Shown here: positions 11,070 to 22,835 of the stretch, one piece after another
How positions within the stretch are numbered: the first letter of the stretch is position 1
How the letters are laid out: each line of letters begins with the position of its first letter
Assembly: GCA_007258455.2 (NCBI GenBank)
Contig: VDFB02358134.1
Span: forward strand, 214,815,565-214,879,564
Length of the DNA stretch: 64,000 bases
Reading direction: 5' to 3'
Source of the DNA: Sequoia sempervirens
Taxonomy: Eukaryota > Streptophyta > Pinopsida > Cupressales > Cupressaceae
Position numbers and translations under genes: made by a program
The notes under the pieces: model-generated
What the model was told of the DNA's origin: nothing
Databases searched by the model: none
The model's input: only the letters and a program-made list of their open reading frames with translations

Positions 11070-11316
11070 CAATGTCCAGGATGCTTTTGAAGTTAAGATA
11101 TTTGTATAACTTGCTACGGCCGATTCCGGAAATCTATATGGTTTAGAGATGGAACGAACGCACACACTCACAGGGTCTTGGACGAAGGTGTTCTGATCCA
11201 ACATCGGATTTTTCTCCCCTTTTGAGTGAGTATCCTTCCATATGATGGTTTGAGGAAGATTAATCAAGGTTCAATTCTTAAAGTGTTTTTCAACACTTTC
11301 CCGTGGGGATGCTAGA

Positions 11317-14300
11317 TGTTGTGACCTTTTCACACATCGCCCCATTCAAAATGGGGACCCCTAAATTTTTGCTCCATTCTGGTCTTTTGGCTTTGGTTTT
11401 TCTCTCTCTCTGTCTGTCTCTTCTCTCTCTGATCTGCCTTCGGGGGATGTGTCCACCATTGAGCTTGAATCGAAGTTTTGGCCAAGTCTGAAATTAGGGT
11501 TTGTGTCTTCCGGGTCAGTTTGAGATCAAACGAAGTGAATAATTTGAAAATTGAACCTAACGGTGTTGTCAGTATGCTTCCAGCAGGCTCTCGGCAAATT
11601 CTTATCAGATTCTGAGGTACTTACTATTTTTAGTAAGTATGGAATTCAGGGCAATTTGTCAGCACTTTTGAGATTCTGATCATCACATGACATTTAGAGT
11701 ACATCAGGCTATTCACGTGCAAAATTTGAGCGAAAACGGACAACTTACTATTTTTAGCAGTCAGGCTTCCGACACGAATTTCAGGGTTCAGATGCAGAGT
11801 TTTTCTTTGCACGTTGGCATATTCCTTCTGGGTTTTTCAAGACCTTCGCGATGATATAACATGCAAAATGAGGTGACCACTTTCAGAATTCAGCCTTTCG
11901 AGGCTATTTTTAGGGTTTGCATGTCAGGGTTTCTTTTGCATGTCGGATGATTCCTGATGGGTTTTTCGAGAGCTTCACGATGGTGTGACATGCGAATGGA
12001 GATACTCACTCAGCAAGGAACTTGCTATTTTTAGCAGGTGTGTCCCGGTAGCTGCTTCCCAGCAGTTCAGATTCATGAGCTGATTGCAGTGCCGCAGAAA
12101 CGAGAGCAAACAGATATCATTTGATATGCATGCAGAGTGAATTAGGATTTCCAGCTTCAGAGCCTAAAAATAGGTGTAAAAGGTCAGAATTTTTGAAAAC
12201 TGGTGTAAACCACCACGATCAGCATCCTTCAGGCTATCTGCTGGTGAAATTTCAAGTCAAACGGAACACTTACTATTTATAGTAAGTCAGATTAGAAGCA
12301 TGCTAAAAATAGTAAATTGAGTGCATGTGTCAGTGTCAGCCAACAGGTCACGTGGTCAGGAGCGCCTCATTCAAATTTCAACTCGTTCAGAACAGTGGAA
12401 CTATCGGAAGCAAGCGTTTACTTTTTATAGTAAACCACCTTCAGAAATGGGCTAAAAATAGCAGGGTGACTAAAAGTGGCAATGTCGATAGAACAACGAG
12501 GTCATAAGGATGCAGTGTGCAAAATTTCAAATCAATCTGAGCTTTGGAGGTGTAAAAATTAAGAGGCTTACTATTTATAGTAAGGCATGAAGAAACTGGC
12601 AAAGACGAGAAAAATAGCTAAGTCTGGAGCTTTATCCTCCACCACCTTGAAAATGCGCCCAGCTTGCCTTCAGATGTTTGAAAATTTTTCTAAGGCATTA
12701 AAAATCCGCCTGCCACCTCCAAATGCGCCATCCTTGAAGGCAAGTTGCTAAAAAATTTCTAAGTATAAGTTTCATCCTGCTCAGGGGGTAAAATGCGCCC
12801 ATCTTGAGAAAGTCAAACAGGTCAATGCTTTTCATCCTGTAGCTGGGCCAAAATGCGCCCAAGGGAAATTGATGGAAGTTGAAAGAATTTCTAAGTGTCG
12901 GATATCCTCCTCACCCCTCTAAATGCGCCCATCCTCCTCCTAGGTGGAAATGCGCCAAGTTGTAAGTAGTCAAAGGGAGTCAAACATATTTCATCCTCCA
13001 CACATGTTGAAATGCGCCCACCTCATAAGCAAGTCAAGGAAAAATTTCTAAGTATAAAATTTCATCCACCTCACCATGAGAAATGCGCTCAAGCTAAGGA
13101 AGGAGTCAACAAGGTCAAAGGGGAGTTTCAAACTTTATCCTCCTTCATGCATGAAATGCGCCCAAATAAGGGCAAATAAAGACAAAAACAAAGAGGGAAT
13201 ATTCCAAAGGAGGTGGCGTTGCAGATTTTCATCCTCCTAGACATGTAAAATGCGCCCAAAAACAAATGAGGTCAAGAAGTCAACAAAAGTTCATCCTTCA
13301 ACTTATGTGAAATGCGCCCAAAACAGATCATATGAAGACAAAAGTTTTAAATTTTTCTTGACCCCACCACATATGCGCCTAAGGAAAAGATAACGCCTAT
13401 GTGGCATCCCCTTGAAATGCACCCATGCTTAAAGTCAAAAGTCCACATGAGTATCTTGGACGCACCATGAAGACAAGGTAAGGTGGAGTAGGGGAAAAGG
13501 AGTTAAGGCGTTGAAGGTGTAAGGTAATAAAATATTCCCCATGATGTGCCAAATGCGCCAAGACACAAGATGAATACAAGGAAATATGTAAGGCGTGGCT
13601 GGTATCCTCTTGCATATGCAATATGCGCCCAAGGCACAAAGAGGAAAGATTTAAATATACTAGGCGTGGTGAAATGAAATACAAGTTGTTGACAAATATT
13701 GCTAAGGCACCAGGTTGATGAATTTCCTAAGGGAAATTTGAAAATTTTCTAAGGCAAAAATGAAGAAAATGTGTTTTCAAGGTGAAATTCTCCAGATGAT
13801 GAATTTGAAAGGAACTGCCTAGATGAATTTGCTTAAATCCTTCGTGAAGATAGTTTTCTTGAGCCAGAGATGAATAAAATCAAGGTTGTCAAAGCTCCAA
13901 CAGGTGAAATGAATTTCTTGAAGATGCAAGATGGTTTGAAAATTTGGCTAAGGCATGAAATGGAATCATGAAGAAAGCAGAAGTGAATGCTTGGAAGTTG
14001 GCTATAAAGCGTGAAAATCAGGTAAATAAGGTGAATTTATATTATAAATTGTTCTAATTCTCCTCTCCTTGCTTGTTTTGCAGGAGGAGCGTGGAGACAA
14101 AGCAGTGGCGACTTAAGTAATCCAAGATGATATTTCAACCTCGAAGGAAGAAAATTGCGAAAAATGGCTAAGTGTTGAAGAAATGTTTTCAAGATGGAAG
14201 CTCGAACAAAGTTGAAGAACAACGCCAGGAAAGAAGATCAGGAATAGTGTGAACGCGTCTACAAATGGAATCTTCTAGAAGGAATAATGGACATTATGGC

Positions 14301-15367
14301 TCATTTATTACCCCTCTCCTTTGTGGCGGTTTTTAGGGAAAATCTTGTTTAGGGCTGAGGTGGCACGATTCTGGCCACTCTATTGATTGTAACCCTAGCT
14401 GTCTTTTGGGACTTGGCTAGCTATATAAAGGGGGAGTCCCCCTCATTTGTAATTCATTAGAGATTAGATTTAGAGGCAGAAGTAGAGCTTAGAGGAGTAG
14501 AGAGCAATTAGATAGTTGCTAGTATAGTTTAGATTGAAAAGGAAGGAAAGTCTTCCCCTTGGATACTTTCTAAGAAGTTGTCATGTATGCTTTCATAATA
14601 AAAGAAATTTTATTGATGGTGAATTCTTCTTTGTTGTGAATAGTTGTTGAGGCTTCTTCGTCCTTCCAATTCACGTAGCATCTTGAAGTAGCTTAAAGTA
14701 AAGTAGTTTTCATTATCATGCAAGTAGATGTTAGTTGTGGACTTGTGGTATTAATTTAGGCAACTTCATTTTTATCCATACCACTAGCGGCTTGCTGACG
14801 GCAGGTCTACCTTGTGTGGTCAACTGGAAAACTTTACAAACTTAACTTCGATTGTGATTCATGTGTTTGTATGCGTCGTTCTAATGGTGCTCACATGTTG
14901 AGTTATAATTTGAAAACCTCTTGCCACTCCCTTGAAGATTGCACCGACTTTGTGTAAGTTGTCCAACGTGAGGCGGAGCAGAGTCTGGTCGAAGTCTGTC
15001 AAGATTGATCCCATGTCCCGTCCTTAGATAGAAGATAAACTTCTTAGGCCCTACACCCTTTTAAATTCAGTTCATTTCTAGTTAGAATTAGGAAACTTGT
15101 GCTCATTTGCCAAATCATTCGAATTACACGCAAAGCCCTTAGTCTGCTGTTTGTTGTTAGCCGTCGGACAATTGTGTAAGTCCCCTTGAAATACCAGCAA
15201 TATCACATTGAGCCAAACTGAGCCTATTCGCACTTAAGGAACCTTGGAGTTGAAAGCATGATCTTACTCGCAATCTTAGCATGCTGAATACTTTGTTCAA
15301 GAGAGGATAGAGCGTCCGTTGGGAAACTTTATTCTGTGTTGGTGCGGTCTCAAAAACCACGTCAACA
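11317..15367 (+). repeat. gypsy-1 3' LTR (4051 bp)
   Basis: Starts TGTTGTGACC and ends CGTCAACA, like the 5' LTR. It lacks the equivalent of 4200-4804. The junction lies at about 13706-13710, at the shared bases GGCA. It keeps nine exact CTA(A/T)4TAG sites between 11624 and 12580 and the TGCGCC array. Confidence 0.93.
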
Positions 15368-15372
15368 CTTAT
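15368..15372. repeat. Target site duplication of gypsy-1, right copy
   Basis: CTTAT, identical to 1800-1804. Confidence 0.95.
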
Positions 15373-15584
15373 CTAAAAATCATGTATTTCATAAACGGAG
15401 CAAGCATATAGATACATGATATCATTTTATACAAGAATTGGTGAACAATGGTGACATATATCTTGAGTTTTGCAGGTCCAATGAACAACTGGCAGACATC
15501 TTCACAAAGCCACTTGCAAAGAAGGTTTTTGAGCATCTCCGGGAAGGAATTGGAATAGCAGACATATATGGCAGTGAAGATTAA
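15373..15584 (+). pseudogene. copia-1 RNase H, C-terminal part
   Basis: Resumes the reading cut at 1804: HVFHKRSKHID, then HFIQELV and NEQLADIFTKPLAKKVFEHL, which is the usual end of copia RNase H (k-H-i-d-x-r-y-H-f-i-r-e, then D-x-f-T-K-x-L). The stop is the TAA at 15580-15582. Joining this with 1261-1804 accounts for a full-length domain. Confidence 0.92.
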
Positions 15585-15591
15585 GGGGGAG
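15581..15591 (+). other. copia-1 polypurine tract
   Basis: TTAAGGGGGAG directly before a TGTTG LTR start is the standard copia polypurine tract, where plus-strand DNA synthesis starts. Confidence 0.85.
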
Positions 15592-15948
15592 TGTTGTTGA
15601 CGTGGTTTGCCAGCTGTCTTCATTATTCTCCCCTACCTCTTCTGTCTATCTTCTGAACAACCGCATTAATTTCTTCTTCCCTCCTCCTACTTTCTTCTTC
15701 AATGTTTCTAGACTTCTCTATTTTGTAGCATATTCAAGAAGCTTCCTCCGGTTTCTTTGAGATGAACTCTGTTTTGTAAAATGGAATGGAAAATACTCTG
15801 TTTTTGGAAGATAGATGAAGAGCATCGGCAGCTCTGTTCTTCACAAGGCATTAATATAAATCTCTTTTTCTATTTTTAAACAAAAACTCTGTTCTTTTTT
15901 AATATCTTTGGCTGTATGCTGTATGTTGTGTTACCCTCATCTCCTACA
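15592..15948 (+). repeat. copia-1 3' LTR (right end approximate)
   Basis: Starts TGTTGTTGACG right after the polypurine tract. The region contains a TATA-like stretch near 15850, and a plausible CA end lies at 15947-15948 (CTCCTACA). The 5' LTR is outside the window, so the right end cannot be confirmed by comparison. Confidence 0.5.
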
Positions 15949-17492
15949 ATATAGTGTGAAATTTGAGCCTGAAACAAGTCGCACGCCTGCAAACCATTGT
16001 TGAGTTATCGGAAAACAAGTTTCAGCTGCTGTTTAATGGTAAACCAGCTACCGTTTAACAGTAAAAGCCTCCAAAATATCAGGTAAAAGCCTGATATATA
16101 TTGATTTGACAACTGGATGGGAACATTCTATTTCCATTTCTAGTGTTTTAGTCAATTTGATGGCAACTTTTTTTTATTTGCATTGCTTTATGCTTTCAAT
16201 CTGTATGCAAATATTTCATAATCAATAATACTTAATTTCTTTAAGAAAAAAATCTAAATTTGCTTAAGTTTATTTCATTCAATTATTTAACATTTATTAT
16301 TAATTGTTTAATCTAATCAAATGTAATTGGAATTTGCATACACAAACACATACTCTCTAACATATTAACATACATATAGTTTTCTATCAGCATAATCCTT
16401 GAACCTTCTTAGGTACAAGTGCTAATTGTGATTAATTGCTCTATTGCTGGGCATATACCTTGCGTGAAGTCAGTTTTATAATGTATGCTTTGAAATAGAA
16501 GAAAAAGAAGTCAAGGTTGCTGTAGAAACAGTTTTAGTGTTGTAAACGAACAGGAGACTCTGCTATGCTTTTCTGAGTAAAACTGTAAAAGGAAAGAGCA
16601 GCAGCTCTGTGTTTGGTTTTATGTTATCAGACATTGTATGTTTTTTGAAATATATATAAATATATAACATTTTGCAGCTCATCTCTGTTTTTTATCTCTG
16701 TTTATATCTCTGTTATTTTGTTCTCTGTTTCTCCTTTGCCTCTTCCTTCATTGCCAATATTCCATCCTTATATTCAACTGTTTCATCATTGAGCATCTTG
16801 AGCAATTTTCTCTCTATAAAATTATCATTTGACGCCTCAATCACATTCCATGTGATCACATACAAGCACTCAGAGATATAATACTTGATGTAGAATGCAA
16901 CTCCCACGAAAAATAGCATACATAATCTTTTACTTTAGGCTTCATATGCTGGATACCACTTCTTTATTTTCTATTAGTACTGATAATCTGTTACTAGGTT
17001 CAACCTATGTCTATCAATTGTCTTTCATTCTATCATAGGTGCTTGCTTGCACTTATGGATATATGACTAAAATTTCATACCAACAAGGAATCTTTCTGTT
17101 TTGATTCCATGGCCTCTCATGATTATGCTCAGGTTCTGGACAGAGGTCTGTGTTATATAGGAAAACCACATGATCCTTTTGTCACTGATTTGGGGACTTC
17201 ACAATAGAAGACATAAATTCTTTCCCACATTTTGGGTTTACTTCAGCTTCCAATGTATGTTCTTGCAACTCTAACCTTGTATGGAAAGACTTAAAGTCTT
17301 AAACCCACCATTAACATATTTATTTTTCCATGACATATTTTTATTATTGATTCGATAGCGCCGACTCTTGTTAAACAAGAGCCTACACCCACGTTCAATT
17401 ATGCAATTAATGAATGGTCACACCCTATTTAATCCTTTAAAATTTCATGTTATAGTTTTTGACAAAACTTCTCTTTAAATTACACAAATATA
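15949..17492. other. AT-rich spacer, nothing certain
   Basis: No element ends or protein domains were recognised. A minus-strand frame at 16713-16919 gives 68 codons without a stop (starting MLFFVGVAFYIKYYI), but I do not recognise it. A perfect short palindrome CTCTTGTTAAACAAGAG lies at 17365-17381. Confidence 0.5.
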
Positions 17493-17647
17493 GAATGGTC
17501 TACGCTTCTATATATTTTGAGATACACCATCTTTTATGAGTTGCAATGAGGAAGAGTGCTGATAATGAATGAATGGTCTACGCTTCTATATATTTTGCAA
17601 TACACCATCTTTTATGAGTTGCAAGGAGGAAGAGTGCTGATAATGGT
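17493..17647. repeat. 78-bp tandem direct duplication
   Basis: Two adjacent copies, 17493-17570 and 17571-17647, both starting GAATGGTCTACGCTTCTATA and ending AGAGTGCTGATAATG. They differ at only a few positions, so the duplication is recent relative to its surroundings. Confidence 0.9.
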
Positions 17648-18089
17648 TGTGGACTCTGGCTTTATGCCCGTTAATTACATTTGCTTAAAAGTTAGCAAAG
17701 CTTCCTAACAAAAAAAATTACATGCATAACCTTCAAGCATTGCAATTCATAATACCACATTTATTTGAGACCTTCTATCAAACAATATGCAGTTTTCTTT
17801 TGCTTCCACAAGTCGCAGACATGTCTATCATTCAAATAAAATCTCCTTTGATTATGCTTTGAAGGATGTTGATAACCCATTTTATATACTCACCCTTATG
17901 CTGCTTCAAAGGAAATTAGTTTCTAAAGGTGTGTCAGAAGTCGATGAGGTTTTAATAAACCTCCTCAGGCTTCGACAGAAGTTATAAAACCAGCCAAAAA
18001 TAATGATGAATACCTTAATACAGAACTTTATCTGATCAACAATCATTACTGGGTTCATAGATTTGACTATATCCTCCACTTCTAAGCTG

Positions 18090-19130
18090 GTGAGTTTTGA
18101 GTGCTCAAGTGATTAGGCTACCCATTTGTCGAAAATTCCGTTATTCCTCAAGGTAGTATTTGCCTCATCTTCTGCCTAATCAACATACCTTGTCATCTCT
18201 CGTGTAAATAATCTTGAAACTTCAACTGACATTGTAGCAATCAGTCTGTTTGGATCATCCCACTAATTTTTAATCGGATCCATTATTGGGAATCAATTTG
18301 GAACTTCAAAATCATCTTTCCACATCATATGGAGTAAGCCCAGCCATGGATTTGTCGGACTTGACTAGCTCTCGAGTAATCCTTTAAACTTTTAGGATGA
18401 TGAACCTCATCAATTACTTTATCATCGTCGATATAATTTTCTCTGCATAACGACCACCCTATGCATTTTCAGGTACCCTAAAGTGGCATAACCTTGTTGC
18501 ATCATATCCTCCCTAGGATAAAACATAGACAATGTAGATTCCTTGTCGTCGGGAGGCAACAAAGGGATACCATGTAAGTCAAATCAGGGAAACAAATGAG
18601 CTAGAAGGTTGGGACCAGCTTTATGTACGACCAACAATCTTTTATTCTCAATAGAAACCTTTCTTGCATACATCTGTTGCTCTTCCTCTGTAAAAAGCAA
18701 ACCCATGTTTTCAAATAATCATTTATCTAGTGCATCAATAATATCTTGTTGGAAATTACCTTTTGATCCTTCCTTATAGTCATAATAGTGGGGACCCATT
18801 GACAAGATTTTGCAAACATAATACAATCTTTTCAAAAATTACATCCTTTGCTAAGCGCTTGTTAGATGTGTGAACAGAAAAGATCTTTACACACTCTTCC
18901 TTTACAGGCAAACCTATATTCATATAGTTGGATGCGTTTCATAAATTCATCACCTAGCTCAACAGGTTGATTGTTGGATCTTAACAAGTGCTCTTCCGGA
19001 TATCAGATGGTAAAGTTTCTGCAATGTACAAGGGTTCTGCCATTAAAGCAATATCAATTCTAAGACCAACCATCATCCTTCCACCAATTAATATTGATGG
19101 AGATGGTACCGGAGCCATAAGAAGGGAACC
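18090..19130 (-). pseudogene. Decayed coding sequence, family not recognised
   Basis: The minus strand gives protein-like stretches in shifting frames, for example PSPSILIGGRMMVGLRIDIA near 19100, GDEFMKRIQLYEYR near 18960 and YARKVSIENKRLLVVHKAGP near 18640. Further pieces follow down to about 18100. Stops and frameshifts are frequent. Codon-like conservation in scattered frames suggests an old gene or retrocopy and not random sequence. I could not assign a family. Confidence 0.4.
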
Positions 19131-19179
19131 TAAAAGAAAAATTGTGTAAGCAATAAACCTAAAACTTTTGAATAGCTTC

Positions 19180-19482
19180 AGGCAAATTCATCGCCAACAA
19201 TTCACTGTGGGAAAATTCACCGCCAACAATTCACCATCAGAAAATTCACTGTCATGACAAATTCACCTCATGGAAAATTCACCACCAGCAATTCACTGCC
19301 ACGGGTAATTCATCACATTAACATTTTTATTATCATAAATCAAATTTTCTAATTGTATATGCGATGAATTATCCATGGAGATGAATTGCTGGTGGTGAAT
19401 TTTTCACATGGTGAATTTGTCATGACGATGAATTTTCCAATAGTAAATTGTTGGCAGCGAATTGTTGTTGGCGAATTTTCCT
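19180..19482. repeat. Foldback (long inverted repeat) element
   Basis: The left arm (about 19180-19325) and right arm (about 19345-19482) are imperfect reverse complements. Both are built from short repeated units such as AATTCACC(G/A)CCAACAATTCAC. The AT-rich spacer between them is about 20-40 bp. No clear target duplication was seen. It could be a MITE or foldback element, and a transcript would form a long hairpin suitable for small-RNA production. It abuts the symplekin-like pseudogene. Confidence 0.8.
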
Positions 19483-19489
19483 AAAGCCC

Positions 19490-20015
19490 TGTTGAACATC
19501 AACTACTGAGAGCAATACGTCTGTGGCAATCTGCTCAATATTTTGTCAAAAATATAGTCAAGAGGATAAAGCTCATTAGTTTCCAGATGTATAGCTTTTG
19601 CTCATACTTCATCTAGATTGTGTACTACACACTACAAAGCAATATTTAAACAAGCATTCCTTATCAGTAGTTGTAATAAAATTAGGCTCTAAATCGCACC
19701 TATACCTGAGTAACTCGATCCCCATTAACCAGTTCCTTTTCATGATGATAAAATACTCCTGGATTACACAGGCCTTCTAGTAATGTGAAAAGCTGATTCA
19801 GGCAGAAAAGGAGCTTCACCCTGCAATTTGCTCGACGATTTGTCAGAAGGTGGTTGAGAATCTCGTAGAGCTTGAGCCACAATAAGAAGAAAATTTTCAT
19901 AAACTGATGAGATAACTTCAGGTGAAACAAGTTCATTTAGCTGAGACACAATATGTTCGTATAGATGATAGAGAACATGCAACGTGAGATCATGTCCTCG
20001 CATACTCTGCTAACA
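19490..20015 (-). pseudogene. Symplekin-like (plant ESP4/PTA1 family) pseudogene fragment
   Basis: The minus strand reads GHDLTLHVLYHLYEHIVSQL from about 20003, then VSPEVISSVYENFLLIVAQA, LRDSQPPSDKSS and GEAPFLPESA. In another frame it continues LLEGLCNPG then NGDRVTQ (down to about 19700), SLILL and IRNACLNIAL, then AKAIHLETNELYPL (19590s), and finally IEQIATDVLLSVVDV near 19500. This order of motifs matches, from memory, the middle of plant symplekin, a scaffold of the pre-mRNA 3'-end cleavage and polyadenylation complex. Stops and at least two frameshifts make it non-functional. The blocks follow one another without room for introns, which suits a retrocopy or a single exon. It ends where the foldback repeat begins. 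Confidence 0.7.
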
Positions 20016-20039
20016 TTGCCCTTATAATACCAAAAGCGT

Positions 20040-22835
20040 ATGAATATCCCAAATATTATCAGTATCGTGTGCATGAACGATATGGGCTTCCGAATAGTTC
20101 AGGAATTTCTTATGCTTCAAGAAGTTACGTTCATGTTGATTATCGCATTGATGAAACCTTTCTTGTTAAGCTTTGATGGATGTCCTAGGAGCTCGTGTGA
20201 CGTTTTATGTAGAGAGGAGTTTTGAAACATATGTCGGGACTTTGATTGGTTCTCCCAATTATTTGGGAGGGTTTAAAATCTTAAACAATTGACTGTAATT
20301 TAAACCAAAAAAAAGGTTTTGATAACCATGTCGGTTCCGACAATGATTATAAAATCACTTAAACTTCTAACAAACACTTCATTTTTAGAATTGAAGAGTT
20401 CGATAATCTTTTAAAGCTCCAATTTTTAAAATAAAATCCAGATACTCTTTTATTTCAACTTTGCAATAACAATTTTCGTTGATCAATGTGGGAAATTGGA
20501 AATTCTGTAATCTTTGATTGGAAGAACATTTTTGTACAAAAAATACAAGACCATTCATAATAACTTTTAAGAGAACCATGTTGATTTATTTTTCTCAATT
20601 ATTGATGAAACTCATGTTTTAATTGCACAAACTACCTAATGGAAACTTGAAAAACTAAAATATCCTAAACAGAAAGGTGTTTTGGCTTACAAAATTGCCA
20701 CAACATGCTTAATTAAGTTACACAAATGATTTCCTTCCAGCTTGAAAGGTTCTTATGATTTAATTGCTTTGGCTTGACAAGGTCAAACAACATGGAGAAA
20801 CATGTGTCACTAATCTCTTGCAACAACATACGAAAATAAGAATATTGAGTTTGACAAATGAGTTGAAACTTGAGTTGGTTAAACATACTTGGATTGACTG
20901 AGTTATCATAATGAGGTTCAACACATTACAAAATTTACCAATTTTGAGGCAAAATTTTAAAATTTGGTGCAATCAAATATAGGGCTAACAACTAGCTCTA
21001 ATTGGGGACAAGGACATTGTAGACCTATCATGAACCTAGAATATTTGGCTAGGATCAATGCTTTAAATCCATTAGACTATAGAGTTAGGAAACTAACAAA
21101 ACTTGACTAGTGAGAGAACCCTGACACAAGTCAAAAATGGTACACACGACTAAAAGAATAGAGACTATAAAATAGAAAAGAAAAAAATCCTACTTAACTT
21201 ATGTACAAGTTAAGGGACTCACACTACAAACTTCTCCAAGATGATTACATGAATCTATTAATAGGTTGAGAGAAATAGGCACCTACGGGAAAAAATGGAT
21301 GGTAAGAAAGGAGTGCCTAAAAACCAAACTACTAGGTTACAATTATTGTGGTGAGAGATCTAGAAATAATGTCTTGTAAACACTCTCAAAAAAATATGTT
21401 ATGCTTGAATATCCATTCTACATTATAGACTTTCAAAGTTTGTAGGATTGAATTTATGTGGCCTTGTGTAGTATTATTGGAATATTCTTACATAAAATTT
21501 AGTATACTACTATCCCATATTTGAGTAAGCTCTTGATAAATGGAGTTAGAAGAAATTAACCCACAAATTGGACATCCCTTGCATAAACTATGTGATGATC
21601 TAACCCCTTGATGACTATCTATGAAAGTGCTTTCATCTACAATTACCAGAGGGTTAAGGCATATATCTTCACCATAAAAAAAATCATCATTTTAAGCCTC
21701 CAAACACCAACTTGGGATATAGGCATCATGGGAGAGTTCAAATCATTACCAACTCCCTTAGGTTCAAATTTGAGTTATCCAATTTTTTTATTTCTTCTTT
21801 CATTGTTATGTACTTCACTTAATGAATGAACATGATAATAAGTAAGAGGATGAATGGAATGAACTAGAGTTTCCATAATAGTATATTTAAAGTGAAAAGA
21901 CAATAGGATGATTCATTACAGGTCTTCCTGTAATATTTCTTCTTCATAATATTCGTCAAGAAAATGGAATTCTTTATATTCTATCTATAGGCATGACAAA
22001 GTATGAATGTTTGATGATTCACCTTCAAATAATTTTCATTCAAAATTATCTTTGATTTCATTATGGCTCCCCATGTGCATTCATTCCAAGGAATTTGAAA
22101 GTTTCATACTTAGTTTGCATAAAAGTTTGGGAAAGATCACTTGATTTATTTTTATTTTCTCTCTCTAAGTTGACCTTCAATATTTATTTTCACAAAACTA
22201 TTCACTGAATCTATACCAATAGTTTCAAAAGCTAAATAATTATTTCTTTGGAGTTCTAAGAAAAATACATTAATGAGTATTTATTTTTGTTTTCCTCCTT
22301 ATTGTTCATGTTTTCAATACTGTCTAATATTCATTACACCTGAACTAGTCACTACATTTCTTGGTTGAATATGATGGTTGTCCATATTTCCCTAGGGAAT
22401 AGAAGAGGTATTATCACTTTAATCTTTGAGGGAGATTTTTGAACTACCATCACTAATCTCAATGAATAAATCAATGTTACAAGACTCAAACTTGCCTTAG
22501 GCTTGATGTCCAAACTTGGTATAGACTCAACAAAGACTTTGAAAATTGAAAAGCCCATAAAATTTAGATATTTTCAAGGATTTAAAACTTGTTTCATGCA
22601 CCCTTTAATAAATAAACCTTAAAGATACAATAATCTCATCAAATAGAAGCTACTTTGATCACATACACAAGAATACATTGATCACATAAGTATAAACATA
22701 AATTTTAGGTGAAGGGAATAACACATTTAGAATTTTAGATATATAAATATTGTCAAATGAATACAAAACTCATGGAATATAAAATCCATGGCATCAAAAT
22801 TTTGAAAAAAAACAAAAAAAAGAAGTCTATGGCTC
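20040..22835. other. AT-rich spacer without recognisable genes
   Basis: 2.8 kb of AT-rich sequence. All open frames are short and unlike known domains. The part near 22836 may be the 3' non-coding end of the hAT element, but no terminal inverted repeat was found. Confidence 0.5.

Larger units (their letters stand above)
10333..11316 (+). other. gypsy-1 3' non-coding region between pol and 3' LTR
   Basis: No coding sequence is seen. A T/G-rich stretch (10370-10600) is followed by sequence that partly resembles the same interval in gypsy-2 (54065-55136). It contains the two hairpins listed separately. No classic polypurine tract is visible; CCGTGGGGATGCTAGA lies directly before the 3' LTR. Confidence 0.7.
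1805..15367 (+). mobile_element. gypsy-1, non-autonomous Ty3/gypsy LTR retrotransposon
   Basis: A 13.56-kb complete element with two long LTRs, a perfect 5-bp target duplication, a primer-binding site, gag, protease and the integrase C-terminal tail. Reverse transcriptase, RNase H and the integrase core are absent. Its proteins, PBS and 3' hairpin pair match gypsy-2 in this window, so it looks like an internally deleted relative. By eye the LTRs differ only at scattered positions plus one 605-bp deletion, so it is probably among the younger insertions here. Confidence 0.93.

Noticed and set aside
16713..16919. 68-codon minus-strand ORF (MLFFVGVAFYIKYYI...)
   Set aside because: It is not recognised, has no neighbouring exons or conserved motif, and could be chance in AT-rich DNA. 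It is mentioned only in the spacer entry.
17365..17381. Perfect palindrome CTCTTGTTAAACAAGAG
   Set aside because: It is single, short and without context; one such palindrome is expected by chance in AT-rich sequence of this length.
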